This document shows, one piece after another, positions 1 to 8,617 of a DNA stretch of 64,000 nucleotides. The DNA is from Asticcacaulis aquaticus (GTDB taxonomy: Bacteria; Pseudomonadota; Alphaproteobacteria; Caulobacterales; Caulobacteraceae): positions 124,001-188,000 of the forward strand of contig NZ_JAQQKX010000002.1 of assembly GCF_028550415.1 (NCBI RefSeq). Direction: 5' to 3'. Each line of letters starts with the position of its first letter. Within the stretch, counting starts at the first letter, position 1. A program made the position numbers and the translations under genes. The notes under the pieces were generated by a model. The model made no database searches, had not been told where the DNA came from, and saw only the letters and a list, made by a program, of their open reading frames with translations.

Positions 1-2
1 TT

Positions 3-560
3 TACGCCTATGCGCGGCAACCGGACGCGGTGTTCTGGAACCTGCACCAGTTGGCCCGTTGCCTGAGCCTGATCGGCGACAGCGCGCCGCTGATCGATAG
101 CCTGAACGCCTTTACCGACCGCTATCAGACGGCGATGGCCGAAACCTTCTGCCGCCGGTTGAATATCGTCTCACAAGGGCTGGAGGCCGATACGGCATTG
201 CTCGCCGCCGGGTTTAAGGTGTTGGAGACGCTCAAGCCGCAACCGCGCAGTTTCGAGGGCTTTTTCTTCGATTGGTTCGGAGGCGTAATGTCGGAAGGCC
301 GCGCCTTGTCCGGTCCACGCGCCGAGGCCTATACGACCGATGCAGGACTGATGTGGCGTGAACGGTTGAAGGGCTACACGACTGCCGATCCCGACCGGCT
401 CGATCATCCGTTCTTCACGCGCCCCGATCCGGCCACCCTGCTCTATGACGAGATCGAAGCCTTATGGGCACCGATTGCAGACCGGGATGACTGGTCGCTG
501 TTCGAGGCGAAACTGGCTGAGATCGATGATTACAGGACGGCGTTGGCGCTTAACCCGTAA
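3..560 (+). CDS. selO: SelO/YdiU protein adenylyltransferase, C-terminal part
   Basis: The reading frame is open from the window edge, so this is the 3' end of a longer gene. It encodes about 185 residues. The opening (AVFWNLHQLARCLS) matches the WNL..LA..L signature near the C-terminal end of SelO pseudokinases, and the FFFDW segment and closing helices fit alphaproteobacterial members. SelO transfers AMP to protein hydroxyl groups and is linked to redox stress. The kinase-like catalytic core lies outside the window, so activity cannot be judged. Its stop overlaps the convergent parE gene by 11 bases. The GTG at 30 is an internal codon, not the start. Confidence 0.75.
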   Translation, partial: YAYARQPDAVFWNLHQLARCLSLIGDSAPLIDSLNAFTDRYQTAMAETFCRRLNIVSQGLEADTALLAAGFKVLETLKPQPRSFEGFFFDWFGGVMSEGRALSGPRAEAYTTDAGLMWRERLKGYTTADPDRLDHPFFTRPDPATLLYDEIEALWAPIADRDDWSLFEAKLAEIDDYRTALALNP

Positions 561-840
561 GCATATCGGCGTTCACCAATCGGGCGCTGTGCAGGATGCG
601 GCTGACCCTCAGTTCCACCCCAGCCAGACGGTAGAAGATAGAATAGTTACCATAAGGTGCACGTCTGAACTCACCCAAACCTTCGATTTGAGCATAGCCG
701 CGTGGCCGATCGCCTAAACCCAGACAGAAACTCTTAAGCTCAAGCGCAAAACGAACCGCTTGCACCGGGCTATCCTGTGCGATGAAATCCGCGACGTCTT
801 CAAGATCAGCCAAGGCTTGGCGCGTTATGAAAACCATCAT
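550..840 (-). CDS. parE: ParE/RelE-family toxin
   Basis: A 96-residue protein with the compact ParE/RelE fold pattern: an N-terminal strand (MMVFITRQALADL), two helices, then a beta sheet ending in the FRRAPYGNYSIFYRL and LRVSRILHSAR strands typical of ParE toxins. ParE proteins generally poison DNA gyrase, while RelE relatives cut mRNA; the target here is not known. The start codon overlaps the antitoxin stop by 4 bases (ATGA), the standard arrangement for translational coupling. The 3' end runs into selO on the opposite strand. Confidence 0.85.
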   Translation of the reverse strand: MMVFITRQALADLEDVADFIAQDSPVQAVRFALELKSFCLGLGDRPRGYAQIEGLGEFRRAPYGNYSIFYRLAGVELRVSRILHSARLVNADMLTG

Positions 841-1127
841 GCCGCAGCGTCGTCCTTGAGCATGGCCTGGTATTTGGCGATCAACTTATCGAAGGCTTCT
901 TCGGCAGGCACGTAACCGCTCGCCTCGCCCTCATCGATCAGGGTTTTCAATTCGGCGATCTTCTGCTCGCGCTGCTGTTGCTTGTATTTCCAATCGCGCA
1001 GGGCTTCGCGGACGACTTCGGAGACTGATGCGTATTCACCGCCGTCCACCGCCTGACGGATCGTGGCGGCCATATCGGCGGTCAGAGCAATGCTGACCTT
1101 TTCGACGCGGGGCTTATCATCGGGCAT
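837..1127 (-). CDS. parD: ParD-type ribbon-helix-helix antitoxin
   Basis: A 96-residue antitoxin placed first in the pair. The N-terminal strand (KVSIALTADMAATIRQAVDGG) and the helix-turn-helix EYASVSEVVREALRDW form a ribbon-helix-helix DNA-binding domain of the ParD/CopG class. A charged helix (residues about 45-90) is expected to wrap the toxin. The ParD-ParE complex normally represses its own promoter, and a palindrome that could be the operator lies at 1148-1165. Family-level call; specificity is not inferred. Confidence 0.85.
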   Translation of the reverse strand: MPDDKPRVEKVSIALTADMAATIRQAVDGGEYASVSEVVREALRDWKYKQQQREQKIAELKTLIDEGEASGYVPAEEAFDKLIAKYQAMLKDDAAA

Positions 1128-1147
1128 GGCACGTCTCCAGTAGGAAA

Positions 1148-1165
1148 TGGTAGTAATTTATACCA
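1148..1165 (-). promoter_or_regulatory. Candidate parDE operator palindrome
   Basis: An 18-bp imperfect palindrome with TGGTA and TACCA arms around an AT-rich centre, 21 bases upstream of the parD start. Position and symmetry fit an autoregulatory RHH operator. No binding data; inference from position. Confidence 0.45.
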
Positions 1166-1169
1166 CCGA

Positions 1170-2093
1170 TCACAACACCGAACAATTGGTGATCTGGCTG
1201 AACGCCTCCAGAGCCGCGAAACCAACCACCGACGTGCCGAAACGATCCAGTTCCGGCGACCAGACGGCGATTGTCGCCTGACCGGGGATGACCGCGACGA
1301 TGCCGCCGCCGACACCGCTTTTCGCAGGCAGCCCGACGCGATAGGCGAACGACCCCACCGAATCGTACAAGCCGCAGGTCAGCATCAGCGCATTGAGCCG
1401 CCGCGCCAGTCGTTCAGGGAACACCGTCTCCTCGACCACCGGCGAAAACCCGCCCGCCGCCAGAGGCAGGGCTGCACGCGCCAGATCGCGGCAGGAAATG
1501 GTGATCGCGCATTGGCGGCAATAGGCGGCAATGACCGCCTCGACGTCGTGCGTGATCGTGCCCGCGCCCTTCATCAGATTGGCGATGGCGCGGTTCTTAT
1601 GCGCGGTCTCGACTTCAGATGCCGCCACGTCTTCGTCGATGGTCAGGGACGATTGCGCCAGAAAGCCCATATAGTCGCGCACCAGCGCATCGGAGCGCTT
1701 TGCCACCCGCATCAGCATATCGGTGACGGCCAGCGCCCCGGCATTGATAAACGGATTACGTGGCAAGCCCCCTTCGTGCTCCAACTGCGACAGGAAGTTG
1801 AACGGCGTCCCCGATGGCTCCTTGCCGACGCGGGTCCAAACCTCATCGCCGATACGGTTGAGCGCGATGCCCAGCGCGAACAGCTTGGTTACCGACTGCG
1901 CCGAAAAGGGCTCGTCAGCGTCGCCCACGACGTATTCGGCACCGGACACCATCTTGACCGCCATGCCGAACTTGCGCGGATCGACGCGTTGCAGTTCGGG
2001 GATATAGTCGGCGGGGCGGCCCTTGCCGAAATGCGGCTGCACGGTCTTTTCGACCTGCGACAGGACCTCTGCGATGGACAGTTCGTGTTTCAT
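1170..2093 (-). CDS. glsA: Glutaminase (serine-dependent, GlsA family)
   Basis: Hydrolyses L-glutamine to glutamate and ammonia. The 307-residue length matches bacterial glutaminases. The catalytic SxxK motif is SVTK at residues 67-70, and the NPFINAGALAV and GLYDSVGSFAYRVGLPAKSGVGGG blocks are family hallmarks. The start MKHELSIAEV (ATG at 2093) is used because the upstream in-frame extension translates a palindromic intergenic repeat. The gene stands alone between parDE and the beta-lactamase gene on the same strand. Confidence 0.93.
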   Translation of the reverse strand: MKHELSIAEVLSQVEKTVQPHFGKGRPADYIPELQRVDPRKFGMAVKMVSGAEYVVGDADEPFSAQSVTKLFALGIALNRIGDEVWTRVGKEPSGTPFNFLSQLEHEGGLPRNPFINAGALAVTDMLMRVAKRSDALVRDYMGFLAQSSLTIDEDVAASEVETAHKNRAIANLMKGAGTITHDVEAVIAAYCRQCAITISCRDLARAALPLAAGGFSPVVEETVFPERLARRLNALMLTCGLYDSVGSFAYRVGLPAKSGVGGGIVAVIPGQATIAVWSPELDRFGTSVVGFAALEAFSQITNCSVL

Positions 2094-2105
2094 AGCACCT
2101 CTATA

Positions 2106-2219
2106 CCCCCTCTCCCCGCAAGCGGGGAGAGGGCTGGGGTGAGGGGCCACTTTCTTTGTGCGACTCGCTCCTCATCCGGCCTTATCAGGCCACCTTCTCC
2201 CCGTAAACGGGGAGAAGGG
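2106..2219. repeat. Composite intergenic palindromic repeat (CTCCCC type)
   Basis: Two strong hairpins flank a short spacer: CCCTCTCCCCG/CGGGGAGAGGG (about 2108-2133) and CCTTCTCCCCG/CGGGGAGAAGG (2193-2218), with a GGTGAGGGG box and CTCATCCGGC between them. The same set of parts recurs at 38463-38565, and a single hairpin recurs at 39099-39124. It looks like a dispersed, non-coding palindromic element that may also serve as a terminator for the beta-lactamase operon. Confidence 0.7.
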
Positions 2220-2221
2220 AA

Positions 2222-3154
2222 TTACGACGAGGCGCTCTCGCTGTCGAGGCTTTCGGCAAAGGCCAGGGCATCGACGACCAGCCGCGCGATATCGGCGACG
2301 ATCGCGTTGCGGGCCTTGTCGTCCAGCGTCCCGCCGGTCGTATAGATGGCGAGGAAGATCGGTGCCGTTTCACCCGCCGGCCAGATCACCGCCACGTCGT
2401 TGACGGCACCATTAGCCCCGCGCCCGGTCTTGTGCCCCAAGGTCCAACCCTGCGGCAAACCAGCGGGGATCATGTTCGGCCCCGTCGTCGTCGCCTTCAT
2501 CCAGTCGGTCAGCATCGACAGGCTTTTCGGCGTCAGCACATTGCCGGTAAACACTGTGCGCAGCAAACCGCTCATGGCGTCGGGCGTCGTTGTATCGCGC
2601 GCGTCGCCTTCGACATTGCTATTGAGTTCCGGCTCGGTGCGATCCAGCCGCGTCACTGTATCGCCCAGGCTTTGCACAAAGGCGGTCAACCCTGCCGGAC
2701 CGCCGATCAGCGGCAGCAGCAGATTGGCCGCCGTATTGTCGGATACGGCCACCGTCGCCGCACAGAGATCACCGATCGTCATGCGGCCCTCGTCGAGGTG
2801 GATCGTGGTGACCGGCGCGTGATCGACAATATCGGCCTTTGAGTATTTGACCTCTTGCGCAACGGTCAGCTTGCCCTCATCGACAGATTTGAGGATCGCC
2901 GCGGCCAGCACCCACTTGAAGGTCGAGCACATGGCGAAACGTTCCGTCGAATTGATATTCAGGCTGCCGTCGGCGGCCGTGTCACCCACCATCCGCGTCG
3001 AGCTGGTCAGGGTCGACACCCCGATCCGGCCGCCGTGACGCGCCTGAATCTCCATCAGCCTCTTGCCGAGGTCGATCACGCGATTGACCTTTTCCGAACA
3101 TCCGGTCAGGGCGAGCGCACCCGCCCCGGCCAATATCCCCCGCCGCGTCAGCAT
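2222..3154 (-). CDS. bla: Class A beta-lactamase (Tat-type signal)
   Basis: A 310-residue class A serine beta-lactamase that hydrolyses beta-lactam rings in the periplasm. All catalytic motifs are present: STFK (77-80, Ser70 box), SDN (138-140, Ser130 box), EPELN (174-178, Glu166/Asn170) and KTG (242-244). The leader has a twin arginine (TRRGILAG) and ends in a lipobox-like LTGC with Cys19, so it is probably Tat-exported and may be lipidated. Its ATG directly follows the TAG of the peptidase gene, so the two are co-transcribed. No ampR-like regulator is adjacent. Substrate range cannot be read from sequence. Confidence 0.93.
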   Translation of the reverse strand: MLTRRGILAGAGALALTGCSEKVNRVIDLGKRLMEIQARHGGRIGVSTLTSSTRMVGDTAADGSLNINSTERFAMCSTFKWVLAAAILKSVDEGKLTVAQEVKYSKADIVDHAPVTTIHLDEGRMTIGDLCAATVAVSDNTAANLLLPLIGGPAGLTAFVQSLGDTVTRLDRTEPELNSNVEGDARDTTTPDAMSGLLRTVFTGNVLTPKSLSMLTDWMKATTTGPNMIPAGLPQGWTLGHKTGRGANGAVNDVAVIWPAGETAPIFLAIYTTGGTLDDKARNAIVADIARLVVDALAFAESLDSESASS

Positions 3155-5227
3155 CTATTTCGCCTTCGTGTTTTCGTTCAGCCAGTCGAACACGGTGTTG
3201 TGCCACTTGAGCGAATTTTGCGGCTTGAGCACCCAGTGGTTCTCATCCGGGAAGCGCAGGAACTTCGATTTGACGCCGTTCATTTGCAGCGCGGTGAAGG
3301 TGCCGATCCCCTGTTCCGGGATGACGCGGAAGTCCTGATCCGAGTGGATGACCAGCATCGGCACCGACCAGTCCTTCGAATGGAGCGCCGGATTGAACTT
3401 GTCGTAGTTTTCCGGCTTTTCGTACACCGTACCGCCGTTTTCCCATTCCGAGAACCACAGCTCTTCGGTCGCGTAGCCCATCGAGCGGTTGTCGAACAGG
3501 CCGTCGTGGTTGACCAGGCACTTCCACGGTTCTTTCCACTGCGACGCGATCCAGTTGATCATGAAACCGCCATAGGACGCCCCCAACGCACAGGCGCGGT
3601 CCTTGTCGAGGAAATTGTACTTCGACAGGGCGAAGGCATAGCCCTTTTGCAGGTCTTCCAGCGGGCGGTCGCCCCAGTGCTGACTGATGGCGTCGGTGAA
3701 GCCCTGCCCGTAGCCGGTCGAACCATGGAAGTCGATCATGATCACCGCGTAACCGGCCCCGGCATAGGTTTCCGGGTTCCAGCGGTACGACCACGACTCG
3801 CCGAACGAACCCTGCGGCCCGCCATGGATCAGGAAGGCGATGGGATACTTTTGGCCTTCGACGTAATTGGCGGGTTTGAGGATATAGCCATGCACCGTCT
3901 CGTCGTTCCAGCCCTTGAACGAAAACTGCTCGAAGGCCCCGAAAGCGCGATTGCCGATCACCGCATCATTGATGGTGGTCAGCTTGGTCGCGCCATCGTC
4001 TATGAGTTTGGCCTTGGGCTGGGACACAAACAGTTGCGACGGGGTATCGAGGCTGCTCTTCATGAAGACGAAGCCGGTTTTCAGCGGCGCGAAGGCGTCC
4101 ATATGCCCGCCCTTCGACAGCGGCGTGACCTTGTTTGTCGCGATATCGACCTGAAACAGCGGCGTCTTGCCGACGTCACCGGCAACGACATAGAGCGACT
4201 TGCCGTCAGCGGCCCATTTCAGGCTGTCGGCCGAGCGGTCCCAGTCGGCGGCAATCTGCTTCGTCTCACCGGTGGCCAGATTGCGCAGGAATATCTCGAA
4301 TTGATCGGCCTCGAAACCTGCGCGCTTCATGGCGCGATAGGCCAGCCACTTGCCGTCAGGCGAGACTTCGGCCCCCGTGTCCCACGCCGTATTGGCCTCG
4401 GTCAGGTTGGTCTGAACCGTGGGGTTGGCGATATCGACCTTGTAGATGTCGAAATTGGTCGAGCGCGGCTCGTCCTTACCGGCGATGCGCACCGAATAAT
4501 AGACGCTCTTGCCGTCGGGCGAGAAGCTGTATTCGCTCTCATCACCAAAGGGCTTGGACGGCACATCGCCATCGACTCCGGCGGTCAGCGATACGGCCTC
4601 ACCCCCGGCCAGTGGAACGTAGAACAGGTGGTTTTGCGTCCCATCGGCCCAGGTGTCCCAGTGGCGGACGAACAGGCGATCATAGACAACGCCGGTCGAC
4701 TTCTCGGCCTTCTTCGCCTCGGCGACTTTCAGCGTGCAGGCGATTTCATCGGTCTCGCAGGTCTCGGCGATAGCCAGCGCCACGACGACGCCCTTGCCGT
4801 CCGGCGACAGCTTGTAGGCCCCGACATCGAGCGCCAGTTTCGTGACCTGAACAGCCTCGGAGTCCTTCGTGTCGGTCTTCCACACCTGCATTGAGCCCGA
4901 GCGCGCCGAAAGGAAATAGAGCGCGCCATCGGCCCCCCACTGCGGCGACAGGGCCCCACCCTTCGAGGCCACCGTCAGGGGCTTCGAGGTTTTCGTCTTT
5001 AGGTCTGTCAGCCACAGACCGTTGACGCCCTTGCTCTTTTCCGCATTGAGCACGCGGACCTGAAACGCCGCGAAGCTCTCCGTCTTATCCACCGCAAGGC
5101 CTGATATGCGGTCGAGCGAGATCAGGTCTTCGTAGGTGAAGGGTTTTTTATCCTGAGCCTGAACGGGCAGACCGGTGAAAAGAACAGCCGTCCCTAGGGC
5201 GACAGAGGCGAGCAAACGGTGTTTCAT
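3155..5227 (-). CDS. S9-family serine peptidase (prolyl oligopeptidase/acylaminoacyl peptidase-like)
   Basis: A 690-residue exported peptidase with a signal peptide (MKHRLLASVALGTAVLFTG...AQA), a beta-propeller region with WxxDG/SPDGK repeats (roughly residues 60-390) and a C-terminal alpha/beta hydrolase domain. The nucleophile is the Ser of GASYGGF, about residue 551; a downstream HSDQDFRV and a late DENHW supply Asp and His. The family removes short peptides or acylated residues from N-termini. ATG at 5227 is preferred to a GTG three codons upstream. First gene of an operon with the beta-lactamase (zero spacing). Confidence 0.9.
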   Translation of the reverse strand: MKHRLLASVALGTAVLFTGLPVQAQDKKPFTYEDLISLDRISGLAVDKTESFAAFQVRVLNAEKSKGVNGLWLTDLKTKTSKPLTVASKGGALSPQWGADGALYFLSARSGSMQVWKTDTKDSEAVQVTKLALDVGAYKLSPDGKGVVVALAIAETCETDEIACTLKVAEAKKAEKSTGVVYDRLFVRHWDTWADGTQNHLFYVPLAGGEAVSLTAGVDGDVPSKPFGDESEYSFSPDGKSVYYSVRIAGKDEPRSTNFDIYKVDIANPTVQTNLTEANTAWDTGAEVSPDGKWLAYRAMKRAGFEADQFEIFLRNLATGETKQIAADWDRSADSLKWAADGKSLYVVAGDVGKTPLFQVDIATNKVTPLSKGGHMDAFAPLKTGFVFMKSSLDTPSQLFVSQPKAKLIDDGATKLTTINDAVIGNRAFGAFEQFSFKGWNDETVHGYILKPANYVEGQKYPIAFLIHGGPQGSFGESWSYRWNPETYAGAGYAVIMIDFHGSTGYGQGFTDAISQHWGDRPLEDLQKGYAFALSKYNFLDKDRACALGASYGGFMINWIASQWKEPWKCLVNHDGLFDNRSMGYATEELWFSEWENGGTVYEKPENYDKFNPALHSKDWSVPMLVIHSDQDFRVIPEQGIGTFTALQMNGVKSKFLRFPDENHWVLKPQNSLKWHNTVFDWLNENTKAK

Positions 5228-5326
5228 GACGGGCACCCGATAGTTGCAACAGAAAGTGTGTCCGTTTTAGACGCCTGTTTCGGAATCCTGTCGAGTCTGT
5301 GCCCGCCCTGAGAAGATTAAAAAATG

Positions 5327-6202
5327 TTAATATACGGGCGCGCGCTCCGAAGGCCGCATCCCCGACGGTCCCGGCTCACCGACGGCGGGCGGTACGATAT
5401 CGGGCGTCGCCGGCACCTTAGGCGATCGGATGAGGTACTTTTTCAACGGCGTGTTCAAACGCGTCAAACCGTCGATGACCAAGGCCGCATTGAACGCCGC
5501 ACCGGCCCAGTTCGGGTGGACGTCTTCTTTCGGGGGAAAGAAGTCCGCCGTTACCTTTGCCTGCCCGATGACGTCATACCTGTCTGCAATCATGCCATTA
5601 AGCGGAATGAACAGCGCCTTTTCCTGTTCGGCGGCCTGCTGCGCCCACAAGGCATAATCCGTATCGTTGCGGTTGACCTTGTCGCCGGTCCAGCGGTTGC
5701 GCGGGATCAGCGATACGACGATCGGCACCGCCCCCTTCGCACGCACCTGCCGGATATATTCGCGCATATACCAGCCGTAGCTGTGGACCCCCTCGATCAC
5801 CTTGCCCGCCTTGTCGGTCAGCGGTCCCGTCTCATCGCCATTGCCTTTCAGCGAGCCCTTGCTGTCATTATGCCCGAAAGCCATCATGACGTAGTCGCCG
5901 GGCCGGATCATCGGCACGACTTTCGCCCACAGATCCGGCGAGGTCTGGAAACTGCGCGACGAGGTGCCGCCCATGGCGTCATTGACGACATGCAGGCGCG
6001 ACGTGTCGAAATAGTACTTCATCATGCGCCCCCAGCCGAATTGCCCGCCGGTCGCGCCATTGTCCTCACGCCCGTTGCGGACGGTGGAGTCGCCGATCAG
6101 AAACAAGGCGGGCTTGTCCTTCACCTCGGCCCAAGATGACGAGGCGATGACGGTGGTGGCTGCGGTCAATTGCAGCAGGCGGCGGCGAACGAAAGATGAC
6201 AT
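5327..6202 (-). CDS. Rhamnogalacturonan acetylesterase-like SGNH hydrolase
   Basis: A 291-residue secreted SGNH/GDSL esterase of the carbohydrate esterase 12 type. An N-terminal RRR-containing signal is followed by block I GDST (Ser39), block II GGTSSRS, block III GHND (110-113) and block V DVHPN (Asp227, His229), giving the full catalytic set. The CE12 family removes acetyl groups from pectin rhamnogalacturonan. It is monocistronic, 99 bases upstream of the peptidase start. Together with the esterase at 61506 and the pentose genes at 45-48 kb it suggests plant polysaccharide use. Confidence 0.87.
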   Translation of the reverse strand: MSSFVRRRLLQLTAATTVIASSSWAEVKDKPALFLIGDSTVRNGREDNGATGGQFGWGRMMKYYFDTSRLHVVNDAMGGTSSRSFQTSPDLWAKVVPMIRPGDYVMMAFGHNDSKGSLKGNGDETGPLTDKAGKVIEGVHSYGWYMREYIRQVRAKGAVPIVVSLIPRNRWTGDKVNRNDTDYALWAQQAAEQEKALFIPLNGMIADRYDVIGQAKVTADFFPPKEDVHPNWAGAAFNAALVIDGLTRLNTPLKKYLIRSPKVPATPDIVPPAVGEPGPSGMRPSERAPVY

Positions 6203-6349
6203 GGGTTTCCCTCAAATATTTATTGGTTTTGAGAGTGAAACGCCGGTCTCCGCCACAATCCGGCGATAAGCGGTAAATATTAGTGCTTTTTTATTTGCGA
6301 GCCGTTCTTATAGAGCCATTGTTTCGCCGCCTGACGTCGCGGCGGGGGT

Positions 6350-8617
6350 TTGCGGTATTTTTTGACAGGATTTTCGACCTTGCGCCTGGTGTTTCCAGCC
6401 TTTCTGGCCTTGACGTGGCTGACCGGCGAAGCGGCGGCGCAAACCGTGCCGCAACCGGTTCAGGATGCTCCTCCCGTCGATGAAACCCCGATCATCACCG
6501 ATGAGGATTTCGAAAAGGCGCTGCCGTCCCTGACCGCGCCGAAACCCGTCCCGAAACCCGAAACGGATCAGGCGAAAGCCGGAGAAAAACTGCCTGACAA
6601 AACCACGGCTGAAAAAACGGAAGCTGAAAAGGAAACGCCACCCCCAACGCCTCCATTGTCGGCGCAGGTCGGCGGTCTCGAAGTCCTCGAATTGCCCGAT
6701 TTCCCGCCCCTGACCGATCCGGAACTGAAGACCGATCTGGCGCCGCTGGAAAGTTTCAACCCCGATGCCGCCCCCGTCGGCGAGGCCATCGCCAACAACG
6801 ATTCCGAAGTCCCGCCGCCCATCGCCTACGAATTGCACGTCGACGGTCTGGCGGCTCTGGGTCTTGAGGGCCGCTTCAAGGATCTCAGTGCGCTCGCCAG
6901 CGGCAAGGGCAAGGCCGACAACGCCGCCATGTTGCGTGCGCGCCTGACCGAAGACGAGCAAACCGCGCTCAAGCTACTGAAATCCGAAGGCTATTACGAC
7001 GCCGTGGTCATAGCCCGCGTCGAAAATGCCGACATGGCCTCCAGTCAACCCCTCGGGCCTCAATCTGAAAATACCGCGCCGAAAAATGACGCCAATACGC
7101 CGCAACGCCGCCTGTCGGTGCTGGTCAACGCCAATGCCGGTGAGGCCTACAAGCTGTCCTCGGTCAAGGTCGTCGCCGATCCGACCGAGCCGCCCGATCT
7201 GGTGCGCAACGCCCTGCCGCTCAGCCCCGGCGACGTCATCGCCGCCGACCTTATCAAGTCGGCCGAGGCGAATGTGGCGCTGATTCTGCCTCAGGAAGGC
7301 TATCCCTTCGCTGAACTGGGGCTGCGCGACATTCTGATCGATCCGCAGACGCGAACCGGCGACTATACCTTGCCCGTCAAGACCGGACCGCGCGCCCGCT
7401 TTGGCGCCATCGTCAACGACACCAGCGGCGGGCGTCAGGCCTTCGGCCCCGACCACGTCCAGATTCTGTCGCGCTTCGAGACGGGCGACCTGTACGACAG
7501 TCGTGAGGTCGACGACCTGCGTCAGGCCATGACCGCCACCGGCCTGTTTACCTCGGTCGGCGTCGAACCGGTCCTCACCGATCGCAAGAACGCCGACGGC
7601 ACGGCGGTGGTCGATCTCAAGGTAACGCAGAACGCCGGGCGGCCGCGGACCATCGCCGGCGATCTCGGCTTCTCCACCGGTCAGGGGGCACGCGCCGAAA
7701 TCAACTGGACGCACCGCAATTTCCGTCCGCCCGAAGGCGCGCTGATCGCCAGTATCATCGTCGGCACGCAGGAGCAGGGCCTGAGCGGCACCTTCCGCCG
7801 CTCGAACGCCAAACGCCGCGACCGCACCTTCCAGTACGGCGCCTCCTTCAACCATCAGGCTTACGATTCCTACGAAGCCCAGACCGTCTCCCTGTCGACC
7901 AGCGTCTCGCGCGTCTCGACACCGCTGTGGCAAAAGCTGTGGACCTGGTCCTACGGGGCCGAGCTTCTGGCCACCCGCGAAACCGGTTTTTCCAAGACGC
8001 GCGGCGTCGATGTGCAGGACGACTATTTCTATGCCTCCCTGCCGCTCAAGCTGAATTACGACCGCACCGACAATCTGCTCAACCCGGCAAAAGGCTGGCG
8101 CGCGGGGGTGCAATCGACGCCGACCGTGACGCTCAACGGCCAGGGCGGCTATTTCGTCTCCAATATCGGCGACGTATCGTGGTATCGGCAGGTCTCGACC
8201 AAGTGGGTCGTCGCCGCGCGCGGACGCGTCGGCTCGATCTACGGCGCGGATACCGGCGTCATCGCCCCCTCGCGCAGACTCTATGCCGGCGGTGGCGGGT
8301 CGGTGCGCGGCTTCGGCTATCAGGAACTGGGCCCGCGTGACGCCAATAACAACCCGTTCGGTGGTCGCAGCGTCGTCGAAATGGCCGTCGAGGCGCGCTA
8401 CCGCTTCGGCAATTTCGGCGTCGTGCCGTTTATCGACGCCGGGCAGGTCTACGACAAGGAATTCCCGGAATTCACCAATATCCGTTTCGGCGTGGGTATC
8501 GGCGCGCGCTACTACACCAATTTCGGCCCGGTGCGCATCGACATCGCCACCCCGATCAGCCGCCGCGACGGTGAATCGCCCGTCTCCCTCTATGTCGGTA
8601 TCGGGCAGGCCTTCTGA
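6350..8617 (+). CDS. tamA: TamA-like Omp85 outer-membrane assembly factor
   Basis: About 755 residues: a signal peptide ending near AAAQ, a Pro/Glu/Lys-rich low-complexity stretch (about 35-130), POTRA domains (about 150-420) and a C-terminal 16-strand Omp85 barrel ending in GQAF. The SVRGFGYQELGP motif is the conserved barrel-lumen VRGF/Y loop. With TamB it assists insertion of outer-membrane proteins. No ATG exists after the in-frame stop at 6332; TTG at 6350, 6362 or 6380 must initiate, so the exact start is uncertain. The stop overlaps the tamB start by one base. Confidence 0.88.
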   Translation: MRYFLTGFSTLRLVFPAFLALTWLTGEAAAQTVPQPVQDAPPVDETPIITDEDFEKALPSLTAPKPVPKPETDQAKAGEKLPDKTTAEKTEAEKETPPPTPPLSAQVGGLEVLELPDFPPLTDPELKTDLAPLESFNPDAAPVGEAIANNDSEVPPPIAYELHVDGLAALGLEGRFKDLSALASGKGKADNAAMLRARLTEDEQTALKLLKSEGYYDAVVIARVENADMASSQPLGPQSENTAPKNDANTPQRRLSVLVNANAGEAYKLSSVKVVADPTEPPDLVRNALPLSPGDVIAADLIKSAEANVALILPQEGYPFAELGLRDILIDPQTRTGDYTLPVKTGPRARFGAIVNDTSGGRQAFGPDHVQILSRFETGDLYDSREVDDLRQAMTATGLFTSVGVEPVLTDRKNADGTAVVDLKVTQNAGRPRTIAGDLGFSTGQGARAEINWTHRNFRPPEGALIASIIVGTQEQGLSGTFRRSNAKRRDRTFQYGASFNHQAYDSYEAQTVSLSTSVSRVSTPLWQKLWTWSYGAELLATRETGFSKTRGVDVQDDYFYASLPLKLNYDRTDNLLNPAKGWRAGVQSTPTVTLNGQGGYFVSNIGDVSWYRQVSTKWVVAARGRVGSIYGADTGVIAPSRRLYAGGGGSVRGFGYQELGPRDANNNPFGGRSVVEMAVEARYRFGNFGVVPFIDAGQVYDKEFPEFTNIRFGVGIGARYYTNFGPVRIDIATPISRRDGESPVSLYVGIGQAF

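Noticed and set aside
2855-4894. 679-codon plus-strand frame opposite the beta-lactamase and S9 peptidase genes
   Set aside because: Spans two real convergently read genes and their junction; no start signal or domain.
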